Assembly: GCF_012034175.1 (NCBI RefSeq)
Contig: NZ_JAATEJ010000020.1
Location: 1 to 64,000, forward strand
From: Actinacidiphila epipremni
Lineage (GTDB): Bacteria; Actinomycetota; Actinomycetes; Streptomycetales; Streptomycetaceae
DNA length: 64,000 nt
Reading direction: 5' to 3'
Part shown: piece after piece, positions 25,781-34,113 of the stretch
How positions within the stretch are numbered: position 1 is the stretch's first letter
Layout: each line of letters starts with the position of its first letter
Program-made: the position numbers and the translations under genes
Notes under the pieces: model-generated
Seen by the model: only the letters and a program-made list of their open reading frames with translations
Told to the model about the DNA's origin: nothing
Database searches by the model: none

Positions 25781-25961
25781 GCGGGCGGCCGGGCGGCCGG
25801 GCAGTCGGGTGACCCGGCGCCGCGGCCGTAAGCGTGCTGATGTACCGATGAACGGCGGGTGCTGACGGGCGGTCAGCGGTTCCGCTGCACCCTTCTGCTT
25901 ATTCCCGCTTCTGGGGTGCGGTTCTTCACACGGTAGGACCGGAGATAATCGCCCCTGCATA

Positions 25962-26005
25962 TTGTCGCCGTTCGTAGTGCGAACTAATCTCGTTCGTAGT
26001 ACGAA
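25962..26005 (+). promoter_or_regulatory. Promoter with two MarR-type palindromes
   Basis: ttcgtagtgcgaa (25971-25983) and ttcgtagtacgaa (25993-26005) are near-identical 13-bp palindromes whose centres are 22 bp apart, about two helical turns. TTGTCG (25962-25967) and TAATCT (25985-25990), 17 bases apart, would be the -35 and -10; one palindrome is in the spacer and the other covers the start. The convergent MarR gene at 27261-27743 is the likely repressor. Confidence 0.62.
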
Positions 26006-26038
26006 TGACAATGTCACATCGCATCATGGGGTGGAATC

Positions 26039-27151
26039 ATGAGCAGCACGGTCGTGGTCGTCGGCGGCGGATACGGTGGCGCCGCCGTGGCAAAGGCGCT
26101 GGACGTGCGGGACGGGGTGGATGTCGTCCTGGTGGAGCCGAAGGACGCGTTCGTGCACGCGGCCGGGTCGCTGCGGGCGTTGGTACGACCGGAGTGGGCC
26201 GGGAACATCTTCTTCCCGTACGACAAGCTGATGGCGCGCGGACGGGTGGTACGCGACCGGGCGGTGGGTGTGGATGCCGGCGGGGTCACCCTTGCGGGTG
26301 GCGGGCGGGTCGCGGCGGAGTATGTCGTACTGGCCACCGGGTCGGATTATCCGTTCCCGGCGAAGGCCGACAGTGATGTCGCCGCCGAGGCGCTGGAGCA
26401 GCTGCGCCGGGCGCACAAGGAGCTGTCGGCGGCCGTCCGGGTGCTGATCACCGGGGCTGGGCCGGTCGGGCTGGAGCTGGCCGGCGAGATCGCGGCCGTA
26501 TGGCCGGACAAGCGGATCACCGTACTGGACCCGGCCGCCGAGATCATGCCGTCGTTCACGCCCGAGCTGCGCGCCGAGCTGCACCGGCAGCTGGCCGGCC
26601 TCGGCGTGGAGCTGCGGCTCGGCACCGCGCTCGCCGCCGAGCCGGCGGTGCCGGCGGCGACGGCCGGGGCGTTCACCGCGCTCACCGCCACGGGGGAGGA
26701 GGTCGGCGGCGACATCTGGTTCCGCTGCCACGGCGTGCGGGTCAACGGCGGTTCCCTCGCCGGGAGCCTGCGCCCGGGGGCGGTGACCGCGCAGGGCCAG
26801 GTGCGGGTGGGGGAGACGCTCCAGGTCCGCGGATACGACCGTATGTACGCGCTCGGCGACCTCACCGACCTGGCCGAGGCGAAAATGGCGGGTTATGCGA
26901 TGAAACACGCGGCGGTCGTCGCCGAGAACATCGCCGCCCAGGTGCGCGGTGAGCGGCCCACCGCGGTCTACACGCCCTCGCCGGTGCCGTCAGTGCTGCT
27001 GCCGCTCGGGCCGAACGGCGGGGTCGGGCAGGTCCCGGCGGAGGAGCCCGGCACGCCCCCGACGCTGCTGCCGGCCTCGGCGGTCGCGCAGTACAAGGGC
27101 GCGGACCTGTTCGTCGGCCGCTTCACCGAGCTGTTCGGCACCTCCGCCTGA
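26039..27151 (+). CDS. FAD-dependent pyridine nucleotide oxidoreductase (AIF/NDH-2-like)
   Basis: This 370-residue flavoprotein has an FAD site at the N-terminus (VVVGGGYGGAAVAKAL), an NAD(P)H site mid-protein (LITGAGPVGLELAGEIA) and the late FAD contact YALGDLTDLAE. It lacks the CxxC of disulfide reductases and the membrane tail of many NDH-2 enzymes, so it fits the AIF/FSP1-like quinone- or dye-reducing group. The twin palindromes upstream and the nearby MarR gene suggest induction by a small toxic molecule or quinone. The start is fixed mainly by the motif position because the ribosome site is weak. Confidence 0.85.
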   Translation: MSSTVVVVGGGYGGAAVAKALDVRDGVDVVLVEPKDAFVHAAGSLRALVRPEWAGNIFFPYDKLMARGRVVRDRAVGVDAGGVTLAGGGRVAAEYVVLATGSDYPFPAKADSDVAAEALEQLRRAHKELSAAVRVLITGAGPVGLELAGEIAAVWPDKRITVLDPAAEIMPSFTPELRAELHRQLAGLGVELRLGTALAAEPAVPAATAGAFTALTATGEEVGGDIWFRCHGVRVNGGSLAGSLRPGAVTAQGQVRVGETLQVRGYDRMYALGDLTDLAEAKMAGYAMKHAAVVAENIAAQVRGERPTAVYTPSPVPSVLLPLGPNGGVGQVPAEEPGTPPTLLPASAVAQYKGADLFVGRFTELFGTSA

Positions 27152-27260
27152 CCGGAGCGATGACGCGTGCCGCGCGCCGCCCGCCCGCAGAAGCCGCACC
27201 CCGCAGGGGCCGAGCCCCCGCACAGGCCGCGGCCCGTACGGGCCGAAGCCCCGCCGGGCG

Positions 27261-27743
27261 TCAGCGGCGGGCGGTGCGCGGCGGCGCCTCGTCGGCGTCC
27301 ATGAAGACCACCGGCACGTCGTTGTCCGTCACGACCCGGCTGAGCAGCAGCGCCATCGCGTCCCGATCGCCCGGCGCCAGCCCCGAGGGCAGCAGCTCCA
27401 CGCGCCGGCACGTCTCGGCGTAGAAGGCGTCGACCAGCTCCGTGCCCTGCTCGGTGAGCGCGACCCGCACCGCCCGCCCGTCCTCCGGGTCCGGCTCGCG
27501 CCGCACCAGGCCGCGCTGCGCGGTGCGGTCGACCAGCCCGGTCAGGCTCGACTTGGCCAGCCCCAGCATCGCCCCGAGGTCGGCCATGCCGTACGGCCGC
27601 GGCATCAGCACGCACATGAGCTGGCCCTGCTGCGCGGTGATGCCGTACTCCCGGGCGGTCTCGGCGTAGACGGCGTTGACGAGGAACGAGGCGCGCACCA
27701 GCGCGGTGGCGATGCTCATGCGTCCTGCGTCGGCCCTGCCCAT
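27261..27743 (-). CDS. MarR-family transcriptional regulator
   Basis: This 160-residue MarR-type winged-helix regulator contains YGITAQQGQLMCVL, the recognition helix GLAKSSLTGLVDRTAQRGLVRR and the wing DPEDGRAVRVALTEQG. It carries Cys residues at LMCVL and ETCRRVE, so thiol or oxidant sensing is possible but not shown. It is convergent with the flavin oxidoreductase gene, whose promoter carries two MarR-like palindromes. The start is either ATG 27743 or ATG 27719. Confidence 0.88.
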   Translation of the reverse strand: MGRADAGRMSIATALVRASFLVNAVYAETAREYGITAQQGQLMCVLMPRPYGMADLGAMLGLAKSSLTGLVDRTAQRGLVRREPDPEDGRAVRVALTEQGTELVDAFYAETCRRVELLPSGLAPGDRDAMALLLSRVVTDNDVPVVFMDADEAPPRTARR

Positions 27744-28400
27744 GCCGTCCAGCCTACTGAAGCGCCCCGCGAGCCGGACCTGGCCGGCCCGGCCCGGCCC
27801 GGCGGCGTTGTCAGACCCCGCCCCTACTGTGTGGGCGACGAAGGGGCAGGTCACGCGCTGCCTCGGGTCCGCCGTGCCGCGGCCGGTGCGTCCCGCCCCT
27901 GGAGGGGGGTGGCGGGACCACCGCGCCGCACCGTTCCCGCCAGCCGCCAGCCGCCAGCCGCCAGCCGCCAGCCGCCAGCCGCCAGCCGCCAGCACCCGGC
28001 CCCACCCGACTGCGCCCATTGCCGCGCCCCGCCCCCGCCCGGCAGCCGCCCGGCCGGCCCCGCGGCCCCCGCTCGCCGCCGCCCCGGCCGTACCTCCGAC
28101 CTTCCCCCGACCGTACGACTTTCGTACGTGTGCACGACACACCATGTCATCAGATGACGCCCCCTCAGGGTTTCCCCGTGCAACCTGAGGATTTGTCACA
28201 ACTCCCTCACCAGTTGGCACTTGAACCCCACGCCCAGTGATTAGGATGATCGGGCAATCCGCCGCCACCGGCGGATGCGGGCATCGGATGTCATCACCGC
28301 CGACCACCGCGTGCCCGCCGGCGCGTGCGCCCCCGTGTGCCCCTCGACAAAACCGGTGGGCTGCTCCGGTCCGATCGACCCCCCAGTGCACAAGGATCTG
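27744..28400. other. Non-coding spacer upstream of the conservon
   Basis: No supported gene was found in 657 bases. The left part is C-rich and holds the 7-bp tandem array at 27938-27993. The 150 bases before cvnA are less GC-rich and probably contain the conservon promoter (TTGGCA at 28214, TTGAAC at 28221, TAGGAT at 28242), but no pair has good spacing. Confidence 0.4.
27938..27993. repeat. Eight perfect tandem copies of a 7-bp unit (cgccagc)
   Basis: Eight uninterrupted, identical heptamers occupy 56 bases in non-coding DNA between the MarR gene and the conservon. Perfect identity suggests recent slippage, so the copy number probably varies among strains. Confidence 0.9.
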
Positions 28401-29996
28401 ATGAGTACTCACATATCGGGAACGGTGTTCTGGCCTGTCGCCGTCGTCGCGGTCGCCCTGCTCGCCCTGTGGATACGGCAGGCCGTCGTGTCCGCGGCGC
28501 TGCGGCGGCGCCTCGCGCAGGCCGTGGAGGACGTACGGGCCAGGGAGGCGGAGCTCGGGCACCTGGTCGACGTCCGGCTGCCGGCCGTGGAGATGGCCGG
28601 GCGGCGTCCGCCGCAGGGGCTGCGCGACCAGCGGCTGGCCGGAAGCGCTTACGCCGACCGGCTCGACCAGGTCGTGCACCGCTTCGTCGGGGCCTCGGAG
28701 AAGGCCCGGGTCCGGGCCGACCACGCGGCGAAGTCCACCCTGATGGCCGCCATGAAGTCCGTGCAGGCGCTCGCCAACGAGCAGCAGCTGGCGATCACCG
28801 AGATGCAGAACCGCCACCACAGTGCGCATGTGCTGCAGGACCTGATGGAGATCGACCACGCCAACTCGCAGTTCGCCCGGCGCGCCCAGGCCGTCGCCGT
28901 GCTGTGCGGGTCGTGGCCGGGCCGGCAGCGCGCCGCCTCGCCGCTCATCGACGTGCTGCGCGGCGCGAAGTCCCGCATCCGCGACTACCAGCGGGTCGAG
29001 ATCTACCCCGGCCCCGAGGTGGACGTCATCAGCCGGGCCGTGGAGCCGGTCGTGCTCACCGTCGCCGAGCTGCTGGACAACGCCACTCGGCACTCGCAGC
29101 CCAACACCAGCGTCGAGGTGACGATCCGGCCCGCGCACAACGGGACGACGATCGTGATCGACGACGCGGGCGTCGGCATGGACGAGCTGGAGATCTCCAC
29201 CGCGGTCGAGCGGCTCACCCGCGGCCAGCACCTGGACATCAACGCCCTCGGCGACCCGCCGCAGTTCGGCTTCGCCGCGGTCGGCGTGCTCGCCGCGCGC
29301 TACGGCTTCACCGTCTCGGTGGACACCCAGTCGCCGTACGGCGGTGTCCGCGCGGTGATCTTCCTGCCCAAGGCGCTGCTGGTCGCCGCGGGCCAGGGCG
29401 CGGTGCCGGTGGTGGCCCGCGCCGCCGCGCACGACCGGGCCGTGGCGCAGGCCCGGCAGCAGGGCGGCGCCACCCCGATGCCGGTACGCACCCCCGGCGC
29501 GGCCCGCCCCACCGCGGCCCCGGACCCGCAGCCGGCCCAGGCCGCGGCCCCGGCAGCCCCCGCGGCCCCCGCGCCCGCAGCGACGCCCCCCGCCGCAGCG
29601 CCCGCCGCCGGCCCCGTCCCGCTGCACGCACCGGCGCCCGAACCCGCCCCCGTGCCCGCGCCGCTGCGCCCCCTCACCCCGGTCGCCACCCCCGCCACCC
29701 CCACCGCCCCCGCCGACGCCGACCTGCCGGCGCACGAGCGCGACGACGGCTACGAGGTGCCCGAGACCCCCATCACCGGGATAACCGCCGGCGGCCTGCC
29801 CAAGCGGCGCCGCCGGGAGATCAGCGAGGAACAGCTCGCGGCACGGTACGCAAGCGCTTCCGGCCCGGCGGTCGGCGAGGACACAGGTCCGGTCCGCACC
29901 GCGCAAGAGACCGCATCCCGTATGGGTGCATTCGCCCGTGGTACGCGCTCCGGGCGCGCGGAATCCGCCGACGTCGAAGGGACGGCTCAGCAATGA
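28401..29996 (+). CDS. cvnA: Conservon sensor: membrane-anchored HATPase protein (CvnA)
   Basis: This 531-residue protein is the first of a conservon, the Streptomyces set thought to form a membrane complex resembling a G-protein-coupled system. It has one N-terminal membrane helix (about residues 6-25), a helical linker with VRADHAAKSTLMAAMKSVQ, and a histidine-kinase-like ATPase domain (about 200-335) with LTVAELLDNATRHSQP and IDDAGVGMDE. No clear H-box phospho-histidine is evident. A long Pro/Ala-rich tail (about 370-470) follows, then a charged end. ATG 28401 follows AAGGA. It overlaps cvnB by ATGA. Confidence 0.92.
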   Translation: MSTHISGTVFWPVAVVAVALLALWIRQAVVSAALRRRLAQAVEDVRAREAELGHLVDVRLPAVEMAGRRPPQGLRDQRLAGSAYADRLDQVVHRFVGASEKARVRADHAAKSTLMAAMKSVQALANEQQLAITEMQNRHHSAHVLQDLMEIDHANSQFARRAQAVAVLCGSWPGRQRAASPLIDVLRGAKSRIRDYQRVEIYPGPEVDVISRAVEPVVLTVAELLDNATRHSQPNTSVEVTIRPAHNGTTIVIDDAGVGMDELEISTAVERLTRGQHLDINALGDPPQFGFAAVGVLAARYGFTVSVDTQSPYGGVRAVIFLPKALLVAAGQGAVPVVARAAAHDRAVAQARQQGGATPMPVRTPGAARPTAAPDPQPAQAAAPAAPAAPAPAATPPAAAPAAGPVPLHAPAPEPAPVPAPLRPLTPVATPATPTAPADADLPAHERDDGYEVPETPITGITAGGLPKRRRREISEEQLAARYASASGPAVGEDTGPVRTAQETASRMGAFARGTRSGRAESADVEGTAQQ

Positions 29997-30430
29997 ACGA
30001 CCATATGGCCAACGAGCTTGGCTGGATGCTCGACGAGGTCCTGAAGGTCCCCGAGGCACGGCACGCGATCCTGCTGTCCGCCGACGGGATGCTGCGCGCC
30101 CACTCCCAGGGCGTCGCGCGCGACGAGGCGGAACGCCAGGCCGCCGCGCTGTCGGGGCTGCAGTCCATCAGCCGCAGCACCGCGGAGTTCACCGGCGACC
30201 ACGCCTCGCCGTGGCAGCAGACCCTGGTGGAGTTCGCCGGCGGCTACGTCTTCCTGGTCGCCGCGGGCGCCGGCGCGTACCTCGCGGTGTCCGCGACGAG
30301 CCAGGTGGACATGGAGATGGTGACGTACCGCATGCAGAAGCTGGTCGACCGGCTCGGCAAGGAGCTGACCAGCCCGCCGCGGCGGGACGCCGGCGCCACG
30401 CTGCCTGGCGGCACCACCGTACGGTCATGA
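29993..30430 (+). CDS. cvnB: Conservon roadblock/LC7 protein (CvnB)
   Basis: This 145-residue roadblock/LC7 domain protein has ELGWMLDEVLKVPEARHAIL at its start, ILLSADGML, and the conserved GGYVFLVAAGAGAYLAVSA core. Proteins of this fold act with small GTPases, and in conservons the CvnB protein is reported to contact the GTPase CvnD. The gene overlaps cvnA by ATGA and cvnC by ATGA, so the three are translationally linked. Confidence 0.93.
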   Translation: MNDHMANELGWMLDEVLKVPEARHAILLSADGMLRAHSQGVARDEAERQAAALSGLQSISRSTAEFTGDHASPWQQTLVEFAGGYVFLVAAGAGAYLAVSATSQVDMEMVTYRMQKLVDRLGKELTSPPRRDAGATLPGGTTVRS

Positions 30431-30786
30431 CCCCGGCGCGCAGGCGGGAGCAGGGGCTCGTCCGGGCGTATGTCGTCACCGACGGGCGCGCCCACCCGAC
30501 GCGCAACACCCTGGACATCGTCACGCTGGTGAACGCCGTGACCAGCCGCCCGCTGACCGGCCTGTCGCCGGAGAAACGCGGCGTGATGGAGCTGTGCAGG
30601 GGAGGTGCCCTGTCGGTCGCCGAGGTGGCGGGGCACCTCGGCCTTCCGATCAGCGTCGTCAAGGTGCTGATCAGCGACCTCATCGACAGCGGCCACATCT
30701 TCGCCAGGGCCGCCGTCCCCAAGGCCCAACTCCCCGACGTCCAGCTTCTCCAGGAGGTGCTCGATGGGCTCCGCGCCCGCCTCTGA
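30427..30786 (+). CDS. cvnC: Conservon DUF742 protein (CvnC)
   Basis: This 119-residue DUF742 protein begins with a basic stretch, then GLVRAYVVTDGRAHPTRNTL and a winged-helix-like region (LSVAEVAGHLGLPISVVKVL and ISDLIDSGHI). The helix-turn-helix character suggests a protein or nucleic-acid contact, but the function is not established. Its 3' end overlaps cvnD by 23 bases, longer than the usual four. Confidence 0.92.
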   Translation: MTPARRREQGLVRAYVVTDGRAHPTRNTLDIVTLVNAVTSRPLTGLSPEKRGVMELCRGGALSVAEVAGHLGLPISVVKVLISDLIDSGHIFARAAVPKAQLPDVQLLQEVLDGLRARL

Positions 30787-31435
30787 CCACGCCCCCGCGC
30801 CCTCGTACCCCGCGCCCTCGTACCCCACGGGCGCCCCCAGTTACGTGGCCGACACGGTGCGGACGGCGGCCAAGATCCTGGTCGTCGGGCACTTCGCGGT
30901 CGGCAAGACCACCTTCGTCGGGACGCTGTCGGAGATCACCCCGCTGCGCACCGAGGAGCCGCTGTCGCAGGCCGGCGCGCACGTCGACGACCTGGCGGGG
31001 GTGCCCGACAAGACCACCACCACCGTCGCCATGGACTTCGGCCGGCTCACCCTCAGCGAGTCGCTCGTGCTGTACCTGTTCGGCGCGCCCGGCCAGAAGC
31101 GGTTCGCGCAGCTGTGGACCGACATGCTCCAGGGCGCCCTCGGCGCGGTGATCCTCGCCGACACCCGGCGGCTCGACCAGTCCTTCGACGTCATGGGCCT
31201 GCTGGAGGAGTACGGGATGCCGTACGCCGTCGCCGTCAACCAGTTCGACGGCGCCCCGCTCTTCCCCGAGGAGGAGGTGCGCGAGGCCCTCGACCTGCTG
31301 CCCGAGACGCCGCTGGTCACCTGCGACGCGCGGGACGCCGCCTCGTCCACCAAGGCGCTCATCGCCCTCGTGGAGTACCTGCAGACCCGCCCCATACCCG
31401 ACGACGCCTCCGCCGCACCCTCCCAGGAGTCCTGA
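30764..31435 (+). CDS. cvnD: Conservon GTPase-like ATP/GTP-binding protein (CvnD)
   Basis: This 223-residue small GTPase-like protein has a Pro/Ser/Tyr-rich N-terminus (SYPAPSYPTGAPSY), the P-loop GHFAVGKTT, the switch-like FGAPGQKRF and the base-recognition motif AVNQFDGAP. It is the Ras/Arf-like member of the conservon and presumably cycles nucleotide under control of CvnA and CvnB. ATG 30764 is preceded by GGAGG inside cvnC. The first P450 gene begins 6 bases after its stop. Confidence 0.93.
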   Translation: MGSAPASDHAPAPSYPAPSYPTGAPSYVADTVRTAAKILVVGHFAVGKTTFVGTLSEITPLRTEEPLSQAGAHVDDLAGVPDKTTTTVAMDFGRLTLSESLVLYLFGAPGQKRFAQLWTDMLQGALGAVILADTRRLDQSFDVMGLLEEYGMPYAVAVNQFDGAPLFPEEEVREALDLLPETPLVTCDARDAASSTKALIALVEYLQTRPIPDDASAAPSQES

Positions 31436-31441
31436 ACCCCC

Positions 31442-32917
31442 ATGACCCCCGCCCCCGACGCCTCCGGCGCCCCCGGCGCGCCCGCGCCCGACGCCTCCGG
31501 TCACGGGCCGGCCGCCGTCCCGCCCCCCGGCTGCCCCGCCCACGTCCACGCCTCCGAAGGTACCGGCCGGGTCCGGCTCTACGGCCCCGACTACGCCGCC
31601 GACCCCAAGGCGACCTTCGCGTACCTGCGCACCCAGGGCAGCGTCGCCCCGGTGGAGATCGCCCCCGGCGTGGACGCCTGGCTGGCGCTGGGCTACCGCA
31701 GCGCGCTGGAGGTGCTGCGCAGCCCCGAGCGCTTCTCCAAGGACCCACGCAACTGGCGGGCGCTGGCCGACGGCACGGTGCCGGCCGACAGCCCGGTGGT
31801 GCCGATGATGATGTACCGGCCCAACGCGCTGTGGTCCGACGGCGAGGCGCACGCCCGCTACCGCGGGGTCATCACCGACAGCCTCGGCCAGGTCGACCCG
31901 GTCGCGCTGCGCGGCTACGTCGAGGAGAGCGCCGACATCCTCATCGACCGGATCGGCCCGCGCGGCGGCGCCGACCTGCTCGGCGAGTACGGGGCGCTGC
32001 TGCCGCTGCTGGTGTTCAACCGGATGTTCGGCTGCCCGGAGGACATCGGCGAGAAGCTCGTCGTCGGCATGTCCGGCATCTTCGACGCCGACGCGGACGC
32101 CGAGAAGGCCAACCAGATGCTCACCGAGGGCGTCGCCGAACTCGTCGCGCTCAAGCGGCGCGAGCCCGGCGCGGACGTCACCTCGTGGATGATGGCGCAC
32201 CCGGCGCAGCTCGCCGACGAGGAGATGATGCACCAGCTCATCCTGCTGATGGGCGCGGGCACCGAGCCGGAGCAGAACCTGATCTGCAACGCGCTGCTCC
32301 TGCTGCTGTCCGACGACCGCTTCGCCGGCGACCTGGCCGGCGGCAGCATGCCGGTCGACGACGCGCTGGACGAGGTGCTGTGGTCGGACCCGCCGCTGGC
32401 CAACTACGCCGTGCACTACGCGTTGCAGGACGACGAGGTCGAGGGTGTCGCGGTGCCCGCGGGGCAGCCGGTCCTGGTGGGCTTCACCGCCGCCAACACC
32501 GACCCCGTGCTCAGCGGCGAGCGCCGCGGCGGCAACCGCGCCCACCTGTCGTGGAGCGCCGGCCCGCACACCTGCCCGGCCAAGAGCCCGGCGCGGCTCA
32601 TCGCGTCGGTCGCCGTGGAAAAGCTGCTCGACAGGCTCCCGGATATCGAACTCACCACCGGGGTAGATCAGCTGGCGTGGCGTCAGGGACCGTTCCACCG
32701 GGCCCTGGTCTCGCTGCCCGTACGTTTCCCGCCGATCACCGTCCAAGGCCCGCCCGCCGCGGACGAGACCACTGGAGCCACCGCATGGAACCCGAAGACG
32801 GCCCCCTCGTCATCGACCCCGCAGGACACGACATCCACGGCGAGGCAGCCCGCATCCGCGAGCGCGGCCCCGCGACACTGGTGGAGCTTCCTGGCCAGGT
32901 CCAGGCGTGGGCGGTAA
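31442..32917 (+). CDS. Cytochrome P450, CYP157-like, lacking the ExxR motif
   Basis: This 491-residue P450 is the fifth conservon gene. The heme-ligand loop is WSAGPHTCPAKSPA with Cys378, and the I-helix reads LMGAGTEPEQN instead of the usual AGxxT. In the K-helix, where P450s have ExxR, it has EVLW at residues 311-314, so the normally essential Arg is missing. Published work on CYP157 enzymes of S. coelicolor describes the same loss. The N-terminus is Ala/Pro-rich and the C-terminal 45 or so residues are Ser/Thr-rich, arise from DNA overlapping the next gene, and look non-conserved. Catalytic activity is uncertain. Confidence 0.9.
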   Translation: MTPAPDASGAPGAPAPDASGHGPAAVPPPGCPAHVHASEGTGRVRLYGPDYAADPKATFAYLRTQGSVAPVEIAPGVDAWLALGYRSALEVLRSPERFSKDPRNWRALADGTVPADSPVVPMMMYRPNALWSDGEAHARYRGVITDSLGQVDPVALRGYVEESADILIDRIGPRGGADLLGEYGALLPLLVFNRMFGCPEDIGEKLVVGMSGIFDADADAEKANQMLTEGVAELVALKRREPGADVTSWMMAHPAQLADEEMMHQLILLMGAGTEPEQNLICNALLLLLSDDRFAGDLAGGSMPVDDALDEVLWSDPPLANYAVHYALQDDEVEGVAVPAGQPVLVGFTAANTDPVLSGERRGGNRAHLSWSAGPHTCPAKSPARLIASVAVEKLLDRLPDIELTTGVDQLAWRQGPFHRALVSLPVRFPPITVQGPPAADETTGATAWNPKTAPSSSTPQDTTSTARQPASASAAPRHWWSFLARSRRGR

Positions 32918-34011
32918 GCGACCAGACGCTGCTGAAGGAGCTGCTGACCTCCCCGCGGGTGTCCAAGGACCCGCGGCAGCACTGGTCGGCGTGGGCCAAT
33001 GGCGAGATCACCCCGGAGTGGCCGCTGTTCACCTGGGTCGCGGTCACCAACATGTTCACCGCGTACGGCGGCGACCACCGGCGGCTGCGCAAGCTGGTGT
33101 CGACGGCCTTCACCGCCCGCCGCGTCGAGGCGATGCGGCCGTGGATCGAGCAGCTGGTCACCGACCTGCTGGACGGCCTGGCGGCGCTGCCGGCCGGTGA
33201 GCCGGTGGACCTGCGCGAGGCGTACTGCTACCCGATACCGATCCAGGTCATCTCGCAGCTGTTCGGCGTGCAGGACGAGGCGACGGCCAAGGAGCTGCGG
33301 CGGCTGGTCGACAACATCTTCAACACCGCCATCAGCGCCGAGGACGCGGTCGCGACCTTCACCGACATGCACCGGGTGCTGTCGGAGCTGGTGGCGCTCA
33401 AGCGGGAGCGGCCCGGCGACGACATGACCAGCGTGCTGATCTCCGCGCGGGAGGAGGACGGCTCGCGGCTGACCGAGGGCGAGCTCGTCGACACGCTGCT
33501 GCTGATGATCAGCGCGGGCCACGAGACCACCGTCAACCTGCTCGACAACGCTGTCCACGCCCTGCTGACCCACCCCGACCAGCTGGGACTGGTCCGGGAG
33601 GGCCGGGCGACCTGGAACGACGTCATCGAGGAGACGCTGCGCGCCGAGGCGCCCGTCGCGAGCCTTCCGCTGCGCTACGCGGTGGACGACATCGAGGCGG
33701 GCGAGGTGCGGATCAAGAAGGGCGAGGCGATCCTCGCCGCGTACGCCGCCGCGGGCCGCGACCCCGGCTACCACGGGCCGACGGCCGACCAGTTCGATGT
33801 GCTGCGGCCCACCAAGGAGCACCTGGCCTTCGGGCACGGGGTGCACTTCTGCCTGGGCGCGCCGCTGGCCCGGCTGGAGGCGGAGATCGCGCTGCCGGCG
33901 CTGTTCGCCCGCTTCCCTGAGCTGGCGCTCGCGGTGCCGCAGGAGGAGCTGGCGCCGGTGGAGTCGTTCATCTCGCACGGCCACCGCAGCCTGCCGGTCC
34001 GGCTGGGCTGA
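32785..34011 (+). CDS. Cytochrome P450, CYP154-like
   Basis: This 408-residue P450 has all canonical features: I-helix ISAGHETTVNL, K-helix E283-T-L-R286, and heme loop FGHGVHFCLGAPLARLE with Cys356. It lacks a membrane anchor, as is normal for bacterial class I enzymes, so it depends on separate ferredoxin partners that are not in the window. ATG 32785 is preceded by TGGAG at eight bases. It begins 133 bases before the end of the CYP157-like gene, in another frame. Pairing of CYP157 and CYP154 members in conservons is known from S. coelicolor; the substrate is unknown. Confidence 0.93.
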   Translation: MEPEDGPLVIDPAGHDIHGEAARIRERGPATLVELPGQVQAWAVSDQTLLKELLTSPRVSKDPRQHWSAWANGEITPEWPLFTWVAVTNMFTAYGGDHRRLRKLVSTAFTARRVEAMRPWIEQLVTDLLDGLAALPAGEPVDLREAYCYPIPIQVISQLFGVQDEATAKELRRLVDNIFNTAISAEDAVATFTDMHRVLSELVALKRERPGDDMTSVLISAREEDGSRLTEGELVDTLLLMISAGHETTVNLLDNAVHALLTHPDQLGLVREGRATWNDVIEETLRAEAPVASLPLRYAVDDIEAGEVRIKKGEAILAAYAAAGRDPGYHGPTADQFDVLRPTKEHLAFGHGVHFCLGAPLARLEAEIALPALFARFPELALAVPQEELAPVESFISHGHRSLPVRLG

Positions 34012-34043
34012 GCAGCCGTCCGGGCCCAGGACCCGGTCGTACG

Positions 34044-34076
34044 GCGCCCCCGTCCGCGGTGTGCGGGCGGGGGCGC
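34044..34076. terminator. Bidirectional terminator between convergent CYP154-like and PBP genes
   Basis: A 14-bp stem (34044-34057 with 34063-34076, one G-T pair) encloses the loop ggtgt. It lies in the 102 bases between two convergent genes. No T-run is present. Confidence 0.6.
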
Positions 34077-34113
34077 GGTGTGCGTACGTACGCGGGGCCC
34101 GGGCCCCGTACCG

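Noticed and set aside
27938..27993. Tandem repeats considered as a CRISPR array
   Set aside because: The units are 7 bases with no spacers, and there are no cas genes in the window.
32770..32917. Frameshift joining the two P450 genes into one
   Set aside because: Each P450 has its own full set of helices and heme loop and the second has a good ribosome site, so they are two genes; a local sequence error is still possible and is noted in the findings.
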